Shown: positions 42,840-54,728, numbered from the stretch's first letter. The stretch: DNA of 64,000 nucleotides from Mesostigma viride (GCA_009746045.1 RPFO01000369.1:1-64000), one strand, 5' to 3'. Translations and numbers: made by a program. Notes: generated by a model not told the origin, from the sequence alone.

Positions 42840-43850
42840 TGGCGCTAGTGGCGCCAGCCGCCAGGCTTGAGCTTTGAGTAGTATAGAAGGATGAGCAACG
42901 AACCATGGTGGTCGTTGTTCGTCCGTTTCTCTCCCTCACAACTGGTTTGTTGTCTTCATGGGGTGAAATAGTTCGAGCAGCCCGCGGAGCAGCCCCCGTG
43001 AGTGGTTGCATGCAGTCAGTTGCCATGAGGATGGACTGACGGATACGACAATGTATTGGTTTTGTTAAGAATGTGTGTAAGACTGAGAACGAGACAAGGG
43101 ACAGGGCCTTCGGGCACCCTGGTCGTCGTTGGCAAGAATGCCAGTAGGAACTAGGTCGGGAACACACGCGCACTGCCGCCACAAGGGGCCTGCAGTGGCG
43201 TCAACCAAGGGACCTCACAGCTGCTCTTATAACTACAACATTACAACTCGACAGTCTTTGTAATTCGTCATGCATCTCATTGGAATTGAAAGGTCTTTTG
43301 GTTGCTTTGATGATAAAGCATGGTCTCAAGAATCGGACGAACAACCCTTGGTGGGTTCAGTCCGGCCAGCCTGGGGTTCCTCCTGCTTCACCCGGGGAAG
43401 CACAAGGAAGAGGTTATTGCTTAGCCTTCAAAAGCATCTGAAGAGGTTAGGCTTTTCCCTGTAAAAAGCCATTGAAGGGGTTATTGCTTAGCCTTCAAAA
43501 GCATCTGAAGAGGTTAGGCTTTTCCCTGTAAAAAGCCATTGAAGGGGTTATTGCTAAGCCTTTAAAAGCATGCATGTTAAGGTTGTTGCTGATCCTGGAA
43601 AAGCATCTTTGAGCATGCAGCTGGATTTTTTTTTTCCTTTTTGCTGCTGCCTGGAATGACGCCCTCTTTGGGCTTCCTTCTTTTGTGTGTGATGCCTTTC
43701 TTTCACTTTTTGCTCTCAAGTTGTTGTGAGCTAAAGAGTGGGGGGGGAGGTGGCATATCACACACATGATTACTGCTGATAGTGGATATGCATTCCAAGT
43801 AGCGGTAATGACCAGTCCAGGATGATATGGCACGCAAACGCGACAGCTAC
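42840..43850 (+). repeat. Diverged relative of the 1.44 kb unit
   Basis: Shares CATGGTGGTCGTTGTTCG and CTCCCTCACAACT, the AACAACCCTTGG(C/T)GGGTTCAG segment, ~70-base sub-repeats (GAAGAGGTTAGGCTTTTCCC type, 43400-43610), a G run at 43739-43748 and GATATGGCACGCAAACGCGACAGC-like sequence with units at 279-3411. It is therefore an older member of that family inside the giant element. Confidence 0.65.
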
Positions 43851-44291
43851 GTCTGGTTACCCTGAGCAATTTTTTTCGGGGGAGTGGACATCCTGGCTGT
43901 CTGCAATGTAATTTCCAGACGGCATCACACATGCCAGGGCAGAACAACAGCATGTACGGGGTTTCCACTATCATACTTGGACAGCTGTGTCTAGTTACCC
44001 TGAGAAAATTTCTGCGGGGGAGTGGATATCCCAGGTCTGCCAATTAAAGGGGTTGCCAGATGCTATCATGGAGGCACATGGCATGGTAGATGCCACCACA
44101 TCAGGGGACATCGGGATACCTGCAGTGGGTTGTCCCCTAAAGGGTATCACATAAGTTGGATATCCCAGGTCTGCCAAAGGGTTGCCAGATGCTATCATAT
44201 GGAGGCATATGGCATGGTAGATGCCACCACATCAGGGGACATCGGGATACCTGCAGTAGGTTGTCCCCTGGAGGGTATCACACGGGCACCC
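43851..44291 (+). repeat. Tandem repeats of ~134-145 bases
   Basis: 44024-44157 and 44158-44291 are near-identical 134-base copies (from GGATATCCCAGGTCTGCC). The segment ACAGCT..GTCT.GTTACCCTGAG is also repeated at about 43840 and 43980. Confidence 0.7.
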
Positions 44292-45115
44292 ATGAGTTGC
44301 CAGGGGTCTCTTGCATGGGTTGCCCACTTGCCAGACGGTGTCCTTTGACACATGTTCCCAGAGGGGGTGGACCACTTGCTTGACAACGTCCCTTTACAAG
44401 TGGGGTGTGGGTCACTTGCCAGTAAACTTGGGGCCCTTACCTGCGCCAGACCATTGTGACCACGCATTTACTTCTCCGAGGACATGATGGTTACCACTGT
44501 TTGTTGGCAGATGGCCCCTGTGGGCCTAGGAGGTGCACTAGGACAGCAAGTATGGACACCAGGGCTGCTGTCATAGTTCTTATCTGTGAATATATCTGAT
44601 ATAGTTCTCAGATCAGAATTTTTGACACTGGTCAAGGCGCTTTTAGGCCCATTCTCTTGACTTTTGGGCAGTTGTGCTGGCTGTTGGACCACCTCAGGCC
44701 TTTGTCACTCCTTAGGCTTAGGAGTTCTGGCTACCTGGCACTTGGTAGTAGCCATGTTAGAGTCTGCTGTCTTGACAGGTTGGCAGTCTGTGGTTTGCCT
44801 ATACTAGGCAGTTTTTCTGAGTGCCATAGTGAAGGTTGCTGGCTCCTTCTTGCAGCTGATTGACGTTCAGTCCGGGAAGTTGACAGCATGTGGTCATTCT
44901 TCCAAGCAGCTTCTGGAGCCAGGCTCATTGGTGTCCGTTCCAGGCCTCCTTAAAGCAGCTTAGTCACTTCCCCATCGCGTGACCGGCGCAAGCAGCTAGT
45001 CTTGGTTGTCCAGTCAGGCAACCGCTGTGTTGGCTACCCACATGTGGGGGTGGTCCAACGCTGATTGGGCGTGGTGGCAGTAGCCTATTGGGGGCTTGAG
45101 GCCAGTGCATTACAA
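44292..45115. other. Unassigned giant-element interior
   Basis: Nothing recognisable on either strand. Confidence 0.3.
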
Positions 45116-45884
45116 TTCGTTCAAGTGGCCCGCCGGAGCGGCTGTACAATTTTTCCCAGTGAGCGCGCTGCCAAGTGTACTTGTGGGCAAATTTTTAGGT
45201 GCCCCGTCACTTCGAGGTACTAAAAATTAGGCTACGGTACGAATTCAGCGAATTTCAGCGAATTTTCAGTCGAACCAAAGGAAGTGACGCCAACTACCAA
45301 AAAGTTTCCGTTACGAATTTTCAGCCCAACACTCGCGCAAAATGAAGTGACGGCAACTACCAAAAAGTTTCCGTTACGAATTTTCACTCCCACACGTTTG
45401 CACAAAAGGAAGTGACGGCAACTACCAAAAAGTTTCCGTTACGAATTTTCAGTCCCACACTTCGCGCAAATTTTAGTAGGGCTGCACGCAAGCTACCTTT
45501 CAAAATTTTGCGCTAGTATGGAACGCATTTCATTCGTCTGGAGGAACGCTGCCCGCCCACTACCCCCGTTCAGAAAGTTCCGCCGAAATTTACCCGAGAT
45601 TTGGAAATCTGAACGTCCGCGCAAATTTTAGTAGGGCTGCACGCAAGCTACCTTTCAAAATTTTGCGCAAGTATGGAACGCAATTCATTCGTCCGGAGGA
45701 ATGCTGCTCGTCAACTGCCCCCGTTCAGAAAGTTGCGCCGAACTTTACTTGAGATTTGGAAATCTGAACGTGCGGTTGGAGTTTCGCGGGGAAACCCAAG
45801 TTCCCAAGTAATTCACCAATGACGCGCTTCGAACACTTGTCCGCTAAAACCTAAGCAGCCGCTCCGGCTGGCCACTTAAACGAA
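45116..45884. mobile_element. Inverted-repeat-bounded element with two internal tandem arrays
   Basis: A 29-base inverted repeat with two mismatches (45116-45144 and 45856-45884, core GCCGGAGCGGCTG) encloses three ~64-base repeats (from 45281, 45344 and 45409; core AAAAAGTTTCCGTTACG) and two 155-base repeats (45463-45617, 45618-45775). No ORF. It looks like a foldback or MITE-like element. Confidence 0.6.
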
Positions 45885-46515
45885 ACTTGATGGGGGGATT
45901 GGTAACTTGTCGATGGCGGGCATGGTGCATGGAGGCGACGCTGGAGAGTATCCTGGTGGTGGACTAGTGCTGTTGGTGGTGACTGCAAGCACTCAATGGT
46001 GGCGACTTCATCAAGCACTGCATGGTGGCCGCTGGGACTCTGGTGACTTGGGGACGCCCAAGTGACGCGTATCTGTAATGCTGGTGCCTGCTCCTGACAC
46101 TGTGTTGGGTCCTGCCTGCTGGTGGACATCAAGCCAGCCGTGTGCAGATGAGTAACCTCCTACCCTTGCTTTGCCCTGCTATGGACTTATCCTTGCTTGC
46201 ATGGTGCCAGGATGGCTTGTTGTCTTGATAGTACACCATCCGCCCTTGAGCTGATTGCTTGCACAGCATGATGGTTGTATGAATAGGACTGCTTGCACGG
46301 GGGTCTGGCATCATGTTTGCATGGGTAGGATGTCCTAATTGTGGGTTGGATGATGGGCGGGATCAACGGAGCTACAACTGTGGGGCCGGCTGGAATCTTT
46401 GGCATGACAGTGATGACAATGGTGCCCACTCCGTTGACTCTTAATTGAGGAGTTAATTGGGAGGGTGCTGGGCGGGGGCTCACATGAGCTTAGAGGTGTG
46501 GGTTTGTTGAGGGAC

Positions 46516-46918
46516 CCATTCAGCCCTTTACCACCCTTACAACCTGCCTCATGTGCATCAGTATCCGTGGTACACTGACATTATTAATACCATTTGGCAG
46601 TCTACGTGGTTCACGGACATGGATACTACCTTCCATGCTTTGACTAGGAGGACATTGTTCAGTCTACTTGCTAGGGCCCTGCCAAGCTGAGGGTGTATCT
46701 GTTTGATGACTGCTGGCCTCATCCAGCATACCCTTATGCTGCCCTACTTGTGCAACCTTTTCTTGGGCTCCTTCGATCCTAATGCCCACATTACCTTGCA
46801 TGGTAGTGCCACCTGGATGGTTGCGGGGAGTGATGTTGTTGCTGGGGGCCCTGCCAAGCTTGAGCACATCAGTTGGCTGATTGGTGATTGCTTTCAGTTT
46901 GCTCTCAAGCTGCCCTGT
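46516..46918 (+). pseudogene. Possible decayed ORF of the giant element
   Basis: An open frame reads HSALYHPYNLPHVHQYPWY onward to a TGA near 46688, then another from 46703 (MTAGLIQHTLMLPYLCNLF). The second frame stays open across the copia C insertion point and ends at a TGA near 55492. No family is recognised. Confidence 0.3.
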
Positions 46919-47567
46919 AGTTAGCGAACAGCCAGAACTGTGAGTTCCTGGTCTCTCGCGCCACACAACGGGATGAGCCAAAGTTGCAAAGGCAGCAACC
47001 TTTTAACCCGTGCACCAAGCCACGACCACGGTGAGCGGTTCCACGACCAATGTGGGAGCCTCGGTTCGTGCTTGCCAAGATAGCTGGTCATCCCCCATGA
47101 CCAAGCTATATCCTTTGCGTTGTTCCTCGTTCCCATCGGTGTGACGAGGCACGTGCAGGCAGGCAAGCAAATCCTCAACGTCCACTGGCATCAGTGCAGA
47201 GCCAGGACGAACTGGATTTGCCTAGACTCTGCAACCTAGGAAGTACAGGACCTGTCACAAGCCTGCAAGGCCTAGTATCCTTGCAGACCTGTGCCAGTTC
47301 CTGTAGTCCACCAGTCACAGGCTGCTGCTCTTCTGGTCTACGTGGACCACAGTCACGTGATAGTCAGGCTAAGCCTGCGCAGGCACGGCCTGCCACGTGT
47401 CCTGTCCACTACACCAGAGGACTGTACCTCAGTCGGCCACGGACGGCTAGGACTTCGGGACCTCATATCTTTCTTGTCCCTTGTCTGTTTCAGGCGGTCA
47501 GCACGGCGTTGGAAAGGTCTTTCCAAACTGCATCCACTTAGCATATTGGTTGCCCAAAATGCTAACT
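46919..47567 (-). repeat. 3' LTR of copia C
   Basis: On the minus strand it follows a polypurine tract AAAAGAAGAAAGGGTTGG (47568-47585), like copia A's tract AAAGAAAAGAAGGGATTGG. Confidence 0.9.
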
Positions 47568-48573
47568 CCAACCCTTTCTTCTTTTGGAGCTGGACCAGCT
47601 TGAAAAAACCTAACCTTGCTTGTGCCCACTCAGCCACAGACCGCTTGGTCCCTTGAGGTTGATCAGACCTTTGAGGGCCCAGGTTCCTGCCTCCTTTGGG
47701 TAACAACATATCTGCCCTTGGACCAGGCTAGGTGTACTGGCCAGTGAATCAGAGGTCACCCCAGGTTATCCCCTGACCCCTTGGTCAGCTCCCAACCTTT
47801 CCTTGGGAACTTGGTGCTGGATTAAAGTCAAGGCACATTACCTAGTCCAATGGCTGGGATTACAGGATGCCAAGAACGTACTATTGTGAGTTCCTGATCT
47901 TTCACAGTTATCACAGGCGCCCGTTCTTATGGCGCCCGCCTTGGCCAGCCTTTCCCTTCTGCTCAAAGAACACAGGTAGCACCTAGGCAAATACTGCCTC
48001 CTTGGGGAGCCCATGTCTTCACTGGGTGTTAAGCCCAGGAATCACTCATGCCAGGCTGTGGCTCTGCTGGGGAATTGAACCCCACCCCAACCTCCAGGTT
48101 TATAGGTGACCTGGAACTTTACACAAGAGAAACATTACAACCATGGAACAACATGAGAATGACATGACATGATTATGTTTTATTCAAGCATTATATAACC
48201 CAGAATGTGGCCCCCTGGCAACCATGTTCCACATGGTCACACAACCAGGTTCTTTATTAGCAACAGGTTGGAAACAAGCACTAGAAAACATATATACAGC
48301 AACCTGTAAGAACCAACATTCGGGTTGCCCTTGCATGGCCTAACTGTTTGAGGCCAAAGGCGTCGACTTAAGTCCTGGCGACTCTTCTGAACCCCATGGG
48401 GAGGGCCAGGCATGATTCTCAGCTGGTAGGAGTGACATTCCACACCAACTCCTGTCCAGGAGGGTGTACCTAACCCTGAAGGACCGGCTGTCAACCAGTA
48501 AGCACCAGTCACCACTTGGTACTTTGGTCAAGCAGCCCACTGGGGGCACCCAAGCTGAAGCAAGGCCTGGTCT
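47568..48573 (-). other. Copia C 3' non-coding region
   Basis: Contains the perfect T-arm-like hairpin (48068-48084), the GGGCGCC pair (47916-47937) and the polypurine tract, in the same order as copia A. No ORF is supported. Confidence 0.65.
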
Positions 48574-49557
48574 CTATGGCCGCCCGTGTAAGGGGTCCAT
48601 GAGCCCACGGAGCAGGGGGTACTGCCTCTCCGCCTTCTCCTCCAGCTTGGTGAGGGCATCTGCAGGGTTGTCCACACCAGGCACATGTTCAATGTGAGCT
48701 AGGTAGGACATCTCCTTGAGCAACAAGTAGTCAAGGTCCCTGCTCCTGGCCAGCTGCCTGTGCACAAATTGCACCATGCCCATGCTATCAGTCCTCACCA
48801 GTGTGTGCAGCTGCAACCTACAGGAAGCCACTTGACATAGCTGGTAGAAGAGCTCCCTCAAGTAAAGAGCAGTATGCAGCCCTTCACAGATTGCCCTGCA
48901 CTCAGCAATATCACTGCTGGGTGTAACCCTGTTCTGCAACCGACTGTACCAGGTAACAAGTGAGGTGTGATCTTGCTCCAGGGTAACTAATGCTGCTGCC
49001 CGGCCCCTGACCTCTGTGACCTTCCTATTGTCCATAGAACTGTCTACATAGAGAACCATGTCAAGGGGCTTGTACAAATCCACAGGACCCAGTATGAGAG
49101 GGGGAGACATCATGACAGCCTGCACCACACTCTCAGCACCCACCTCAACCAGCTGGGAATCAGTAAGTCGACTCAGAACCAGCAAGTCAGGGGCACATAT
49201 ACTTGCAAGCCATGCCAGCATGCCCCTGATGGTAGCACACCTAGCCTGCGTGATGGGCTCCTGCAATGCATCTACAATCTGCTGTGGGTAGTCCTTACCA
49301 CCCTCCATCCTGATGAACCACGAGCCCTTGGCTTGGAACAACGTAGCCTGCATGCCACAGAAGACCATAGGCTCATTCTCCACCATGTGCTGTATCTTAC
49401 CCAGCTCAAACCGCTTCTGGATCTTAGCCAAGACAGCCTCAACCCAGTCTGGTGGACCTATGAGATGCAGGTCATCACCATGCAGTGAGGCAAAGACAGG
49501 AAGGCCATTGTAGGACCCTTGGAACAAACAGGGATCCACTGGAGACACAGAACCCAC
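48574..49557 (-). CDS. Copia C RT C-terminus and RNase H
   Basis: 327-codon frame. RT: VSPVDPCLFQGSYNGLPVF then ASLHGDDLHLIGP, again HGDD at the catalytic site. RNase H: MVLYVDSSMD, SDIAECRAICEG, RTDSMGMVQF and NPADALTKL give the four acidic positions. It is separated from the upstream frame by a one-base shift near 49540. Ends at 48574. Confidence 0.85.
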   Translation of the reverse strand: MGSVSPVDPCLFQGSYNGLPVFASLHGDDLHLIGPPDWVEAVLAKIQKRFELGKIQHMVENEPMVFCGMQATLFQAKGSWFIRMEGGKDYPQQIVDALQEPITQARCATIRGMLAWLASICAPDLLVLSRLTDSQLVEVGAESVVQAVMMSPPLILGPVDLYKPLDMVLYVDSSMDNRKVTEVRGRAAALVTLEQDHTSLVTWYSRLQNRVTPSSDIAECRAICEGLHTALYLRELFYQLCQVASCRLQLHTLVRTDSMGMVQFVHRQLARSRDLDYLLLKEMSYLAHIEHVPGVDNPADALTKLEEKAERQYPLLRGLMDPLHGRP

Positions 49558-51493
49558 AAGTATTCTTCAAGAATTTCTCTAGGCTCTTTCTCCAGATAAT
49601 GGGACTGGACCTGAGACCTTCCAACCCTTTCAGAATTCTCAGGTACCTGGCCTTTATCTCTGCTCTCCATACAGCAGGTACAGTCACAAAGAAAGGAGGG
49701 ATATCTCTCCAAGTCTGCCTAGCCTGATCTTGGTCACCCTTGAGAAAAGCCCTCTTGAAATCAATCAGCACAGAGCTATAGGGCACACCCTTAACCAGAA
49801 AAGACAGAAATATACACAGCAGAATCCTCCACGTGTCATGCAGCATCCCTGGAGTATAGAGCTCCTCATCTAACAACTGGCCAGTGCCATGATACTCGGT
49901 TACAACTGGTCTGACATGTGGCACCTGGACACCATCAACCTCCTTGAGCTTGAGGACAAACATCAATCTGAGCAGCTGGTGAACTTCTGGCAGCTCATCC
50001 ACAGGTTCTGCACAGTTGGAAACTATCCACTCATGCCCAGAAGCAACAAAGCCAAGAGTCCATGCCTTAGCCATCTTGGGGCTCTGCATCATCTCGACTA
50101 GCTGGCGCCAGGGAATAGGACTGTGAGCAGCTATCTGGTACCTGTTTACCCCTAACTGCCTTGGATCAAAGGTGGTTGGGATTATCAACAAGTCCTCAGC
50201 TATGGGCTCCTGACTCTGAGGACCCTCAGCTGGCTGACTCCTAACAGCCTTCACCGCCACTGCAAGACCCTGGGAATAGTGATATCTTTCAAGGGGGAGG
50301 CTGCCCCTGCCTTCTAGTGCCAACTCATCAGAGGTCAAAGTAACCCCTGGCATGCACAAGAAGTTCTGTCCCAGAATGGCAGGCCCCTTATAGCCCTCTA
50401 CCACACAGAACGTGGTGGGCACCCCTAAGATAGGCACACTCACTTCCCCAAGGATCTTCATGGACACCTTTCCTGAGAAATCAGACACAGCAAGGCAACT
50501 GGGATGGGACATCTGTAAGCCTACAGCATCCTCTTCCCTGATGACAGACACCTGTGAGTTGGTATCTACCTCCATTGTAGCTGCCCAGCACGACCCCCAC
50601 CCCGTGAGCTTGGATACCTTGGGATCATGTTTGCTGCGCATGAGTGCTCGGATGACGTCCGCCATGAGAGGCCCCCGGGCCTTAGGTGGCTGCCCCGTCC
50701 CCTCTGGCCTTGTGACAGTTGCTTCAGCAGCCTCCTCCTGCTCGTCATCTTCCAGCAGGGACAGACCATCATCCACTACCAGAGGATTGTTAGCTGCTGC
50801 TGCCTGGCTCTGGCCTGGCTCCTCAACCCAGCTGGGAGGGCCTGGCCCGTCTGCAGGCCAGATTGCATGTGGCCTTCTTTCCTTGACATGAGCCCAGGAC
50901 AACCTGTACACGTGCCTTGGATCCTTTTCCAAAGCCACCAGGCAAGATCTGTTAGCTTCTTCCACACGAGTGACAACCCCATCCTGCCACTTCCCCCGCT
51001 TGCCTGGAATAGATGGTTCCTTCCACATCCTGACCTTCAGCCCCACCTGAGGCCTCAGCACATTCCAGTTCTTGTCCTTACGTCTCAGCTGGGCAAATAA
51101 CCTATCTGCCTTCCTAAGACTGGCCTGCACCACGTTCTCAGGTAACAAGCTATACTGCAGGGCCAGGGGAGAGACAGCCACACCATCAAAGTAATAGTTA
51201 ACCCTGTGGTTCAGCTGCTCTTCTATCCCCTTACACCAGGCTGCCCTCTCTAAGGCAGATGCCACAAGTGGCACTGACTCTGCTGCTAGCACCACTGTCT
51301 TCACTTCACGTATGGATCTCTCTACAGCCCCTTGCTGCCCATGACTCTCCCTGGGGACTACTACCAGCTTACAAGGCAGCTGGTCCTGATGCTTGAGCAA
51401 ACAGTCAAACTGCAAGTCTGCCTGCACACTCTTGCACACCCCAAAGCCTGGGATCAGGGCCTTCATACCCAACAACAAGTGGTGCTCCTGCAT
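49475..51493 (-). CDS. Copia C integrase core, protease-like domain and RT N-part
   Basis: 672-codon frame that keeps integrase, protease-like domain and RT in one frame, so the order is read directly without joining frames. Integrase: VQADLQF (second Asp) and HGQQGAVERSIREVK (Glu), 31 residues apart. Then ATMEVDTNSQVSVI and GPAILGQNFL mark the protease-like domain at about residues 310-385. RT follows: LRLMFVLKLKEVDG, VLIDFKRAFLKGD, GLRSSPIIWRKSLEKFL. The first integrase Asp lies in the upstream frame (51511-52104) beyond a frameshift near 51515. Confidence 0.85.
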   Translation of the reverse strand: MQEHHLLLGMKALIPGFGVCKSVQADLQFDCLLKHQDQLPCKLVVVPRESHGQQGAVERSIREVKTVVLAAESVPLVASALERAAWCKGIEEQLNHRVNYYFDGVAVSPLALQYSLLPENVVQASLRKADRLFAQLRRKDKNWNVLRPQVGLKVRMWKEPSIPGKRGKWQDGVVTRVEEANRSCLVALEKDPRHVYRLSWAHVKERRPHAIWPADGPGPPSWVEEPGQSQAAAANNPLVVDDGLSLLEDDEQEEAAEATVTRPEGTGQPPKARGPLMADVIRALMRSKHDPKVSKLTGWGSCWAATMEVDTNSQVSVIREEDAVGLQMSHPSCLAVSDFSGKVSMKILGEVSVPILGVPTTFCVVEGYKGPAILGQNFLCMPGVTLTSDELALEGRGSLPLERYHYSQGLAVAVKAVRSQPAEGPQSQEPIAEDLLIIPTTFDPRQLGVNRYQIAAHSPIPWRQLVEMMQSPKMAKAWTLGFVASGHEWIVSNCAEPVDELPEVHQLLRLMFVLKLKEVDGVQVPHVRPVVTEYHGTGQLLDEELYTPGMLHDTWRILLCIFLSFLVKGVPYSSVLIDFKRAFLKGDQDQARQTWRDIPPFFVTVPAVWRAEIKARYLRILKGLEGLRSSPIIWRKSLEKFLKNTCGFCVSSGSLFVPRVLQWPSCLCLTAW

Positions 51494-51510
51494 ACCAGGC
51501 AGAACGTCTA

Positions 51511-52104
51511 TCAGCTATATCTGCTGAACCTGTCCACTGCCACCAATATATACAAGCCCCTGATATGCTGGATATCCATCTGGATGTCGCCACGCTCCCT
51601 AGCAGGCTCCCTAGCATGGGACTGAGGTGGGTGAACAGCATTCTCCTGGCAACCACAGTTCTCAGCAGCAGCCTGGCATGCCTCCCACAAAGGCTCCCTA
51701 CCTAGCTTCCAAGCAAACATTGCTGCCTGCCCAGAATGCCCAAACATATGATGCAATCTATGGCCAGCCTCAGCATAGCTCAGCACTCTGTCAGTACTGA
51801 CCTGGCGAGACGTCTGAACCGTGTGTGGGGACACATGATCCACTCCTGAGGTTCCAGGGCTTCCTGCAGGCCATCCTGACTCCCCAAGCCAGGTCCTGCT
51901 CCCTGGACCGCTCCAGGCCCTTCCAGCAAGGTCCTTGGCCCTCCAGGCCAGCACCTGCTGGAGACCCACCACCTGCATGAGGCATAGGGAATTCAGCTGC
52001 AGCATTGTTATTGCAATCCAGTGGAAGAACAACATCTTTACACCCTTGGTGCTGCACAAGGGGCACACCCCCATCCTTATGTACATCCAACACACCTTCC
52101 CCAA
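51511..52104 (-). pseudogene. Copia C pol N-terminus (pre-integrase), frameshifted
   Basis: Carries the HHCC module (HRLHHMFGH, ACQAAAENCGC) and the first catalytic Asp in MDIQHIRGLYILVAVDRF. The 5' portion of pol, directly after the gag stop, is read in another frame (to about 51800), so at least one indel separates them. Confidence 0.75.
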
Positions 52105-52137
52105 GGGGTGATTGACTATTTACAGGGGATGATGTAG

Positions 52138-53496
52138 CTAGTCACTGCTGCCCCGACTGGCCCCCTGCCCCAGCAGGCTTGGCCTTCCTGTCAGGACACT
52201 CACGACGCCAGTGACCTTCCTTGCCACACACAAAGCATGCTCCACCCTTCTTCCCAGACCCAGCCCCACCCTTGCCAGGCTTCCCTGGCCTCCCTGAGAC
52301 TGTCCACCCTGCTTGCCCTGGTTGCCTTGAGCTTGGCCCTTGCCTTGCCCTTGGCCACCCTTACCCTGCTGACCACCAGCTTGCTGGCTCCCAACCCCTC
52401 CTTGGGAACCTGCACCCTTGCCACCCTGAGCCCCCTGCCTCTGGCGCCTGAAGCGCTTACGCTTGTTGGGCCTTGCCCCATCACGGGCTGGGTACCCGGG
52501 GACATCACCTTGGCCCTGCACAGCGGAGGTGGCATTGCTGCCATGGGACTGGATAGCTTTGCAGGCAGGATCTGGCTTCCTTATGCTGAGGATTACAAGC
52601 TCCAGAGCACGCAAGGAGCCATCAGTCTGGTTAAGAAACATGCGGGCACTGTTCCTCCCATCCACACTCAAACCCATACGGTCCAGGAAATAGTCTGCCA
52701 AGGCCCTATCTGTGACCAGGAAGCCATACTTGGCCCCCTTGTCTCTGATACGGTTGAGCCTAGCCCATTCCTCTGCCACAGGGCCCACTATCTCAAAGGT
52801 GTCATACTGATGTTTATAGTAGTTGGTGAGGTTGAGAACCTTGTCAGAGAACTCCTCCCTCAACCCATCCAGGAACTGTGCCCAGGTTAGCTTATCCTTG
52901 ACACCAGTCCTAGCCTTTTCCCTGACACGCTCTGACGAGTCCCTGTTGCACGTGGACGAGTGAAACACTTGCACTAGGTTGACAGTGGGGTCCACGGAGA
53001 GCACAACCAGCTCCATGTCCTCTAGCCACTTGTCTAGAGCTTCCTGTGCTAGTGGTGGGTTAAGAGGCTTTTGTCCATTCATAAGCGTGACTGCACTCAT
53101 GTGAGGTCTCGACCCTGGCAGCGCTTTCACCGGCTCCACCACAGTGGGTGTCACAGTAACAACGCCACTTGGGCCAGCAAGCACAGGGGAGAGCACATCC
53201 ACGTGAGGCCTCTTACCATTGCCGTCAGCGGAGGTGTCCCTCTTACGCTTCTCCACGGCAGGTTGCCCATTCGCCACCGTTATTGCATCAGATGCTCCTA
53301 GCGCCCGCGCCTTGCGCGCCTCCTCCACCGAGTCTTCGTGCCGTCTCTTGCTGCCTGGTCTCTTTCCCCCATCGCCCTCGCTGGCTGGGATCGCCTCCCC
53401 CACCAGCTGCTCCTTGTCTTGCCGAGGCTCCTGGCTTGCTCCAGCCGGTGCCTCCATCTCGCCCTTGTCGCCGTCTCCCGGTTTGCCACGAGGCAT
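52138..53496 (-). pseudogene. Copia C gag, frameshifted at the knuckle
   Basis: Gag begins MPRGKPGDGDKGEMEAP at 53496. It has a Lys/Arg-rich N-terminal stretch, a helical middle (LTWAQFLDGLREEFSDKVLNLTNYYKHQYDTF), and a Gly/Gln-rich basic tail. A one-base shift near 52260 moves the CCHC knuckle (ACFVCGKEGHWRRECPDRKA) into another frame. In that frame gag stops at TGA 52144-52142, followed by CTA G. Confidence 0.8.
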
Positions 53497-54694
53497 TATA
53501 TACAGTGGGATGGCAAAACAAAACAGGCGATAGACAAGGAAAACAGGCTCAAGCGCTGGTGCTGCCGGAAGAAGCCGCTGGCGCTCCTCAGCTATGGCCT
53601 CCTCCTCACGCTCCTGCGCTGTGCGCGCCACCGGTGTCCCTACGCGCGGAACTGAACGGACCTCCTCCGCGTTGTAAGGACCTAATACCCGGCTCACCGG
53701 CCTCCCGGCTGGTGTCTGCTCCACCGGCAGCCTAGGCGCACTACCACGGCGATACCACTGCAGGTTCCTGACCCACCGACTGCCACCACCCCGCCTGTCG
53801 TTCCGTGACCCCCGACCAATCTCAGCGAAGTCGTGTTCTGGCTCAAACGGGATATGCAACTCCGCCCTACGCCGAGCTGAGTAGCCCTCGTTTGTGCCGT
53901 CCCCTTCGTCAATCTGCTGTGACGAACGAGCTATGATGCCCGTGGGGCGATCCACGAACTCGCTGTGAAAATCCTCGTCGGTGACGTCCCGACCGGTGAT
54001 GACTGTCACCGTTGGCCCACACGCCCCCGGCCTGCTTTGCAACCTCGGTGTATCCAAGGTCGACCAAATGCCGGCTGGTCGTGTCGTGATCACCCAGTGA
54101 TCGGCGTGACCACGCGCCTCTTGGGTCAAGATATTGACCAGGTGCTCACACGTCTGAGCTACCACTTCAGCCGAATCCCACGGACTGTCGGCTTCACGCG
54201 TCTGCGCGTCCCGTATAATATGTGACGCGTCGGTCCCCTCCCCCAGCGAGCTTGTCGCCACCCAGTGGTTGTACAATCTGGTACCACCTAAACAAATGGC
54301 CACCAGCTGGCCAGCGTTTCACGCGCTAAGTCCAGCGCCTGAATGGTGACGTGCCCGCCCTGGTACGCGACCTCCAAACTGTAGATCAACGAAGCTATTT
54401 CGTCGCGAATAGCGACAAGCCGCTCCGTGCAGACCCGACCCGTCTCCCCTGGCGACGTCGTCGCCCTTATCCTCATCACCACTGGGTCGTTTGCCGACGG
54501 CCCTGCTGCGTTTCCAAACACAGCAACCCAACCTCCTTCCGCAAGACCCCTCGCAACGTAGGCGGCCTGCACAAACGTAGAAGCGTTGGATGGGTGGGAA
54601 TAGGGGAAAAACGCGTTCTCGCGCGCTGGCGCCTCGGGAGCTGCTTCGTGCCCGGGGATGACTCAGGTGTCTCGACCCGAGCCTCGGCCGACAT
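53497..54694 (-). pseudogene. Copia C upstream reading region (ORF1-like)
   Basis: Starts MSAEARVETPESSPG at 54694. It changes frame near 54610 and 54295, then runs open to the gag start (from 54303: VATSSLGEGTDASHIIRDAQ, DFHSEFVDRPTGIIARSSQQ, SVPRVGTPVARTAQEREEEA). It occupies the same place as ORF1 of copia A/B and has a similar acidic beginning, but I cannot align the bodies by eye. Function unknown. Confidence 0.5.
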
Positions 54695-54728
54695 GAAAAA
54701 CCTTGCACAACAGAAATGCAATAGTACG

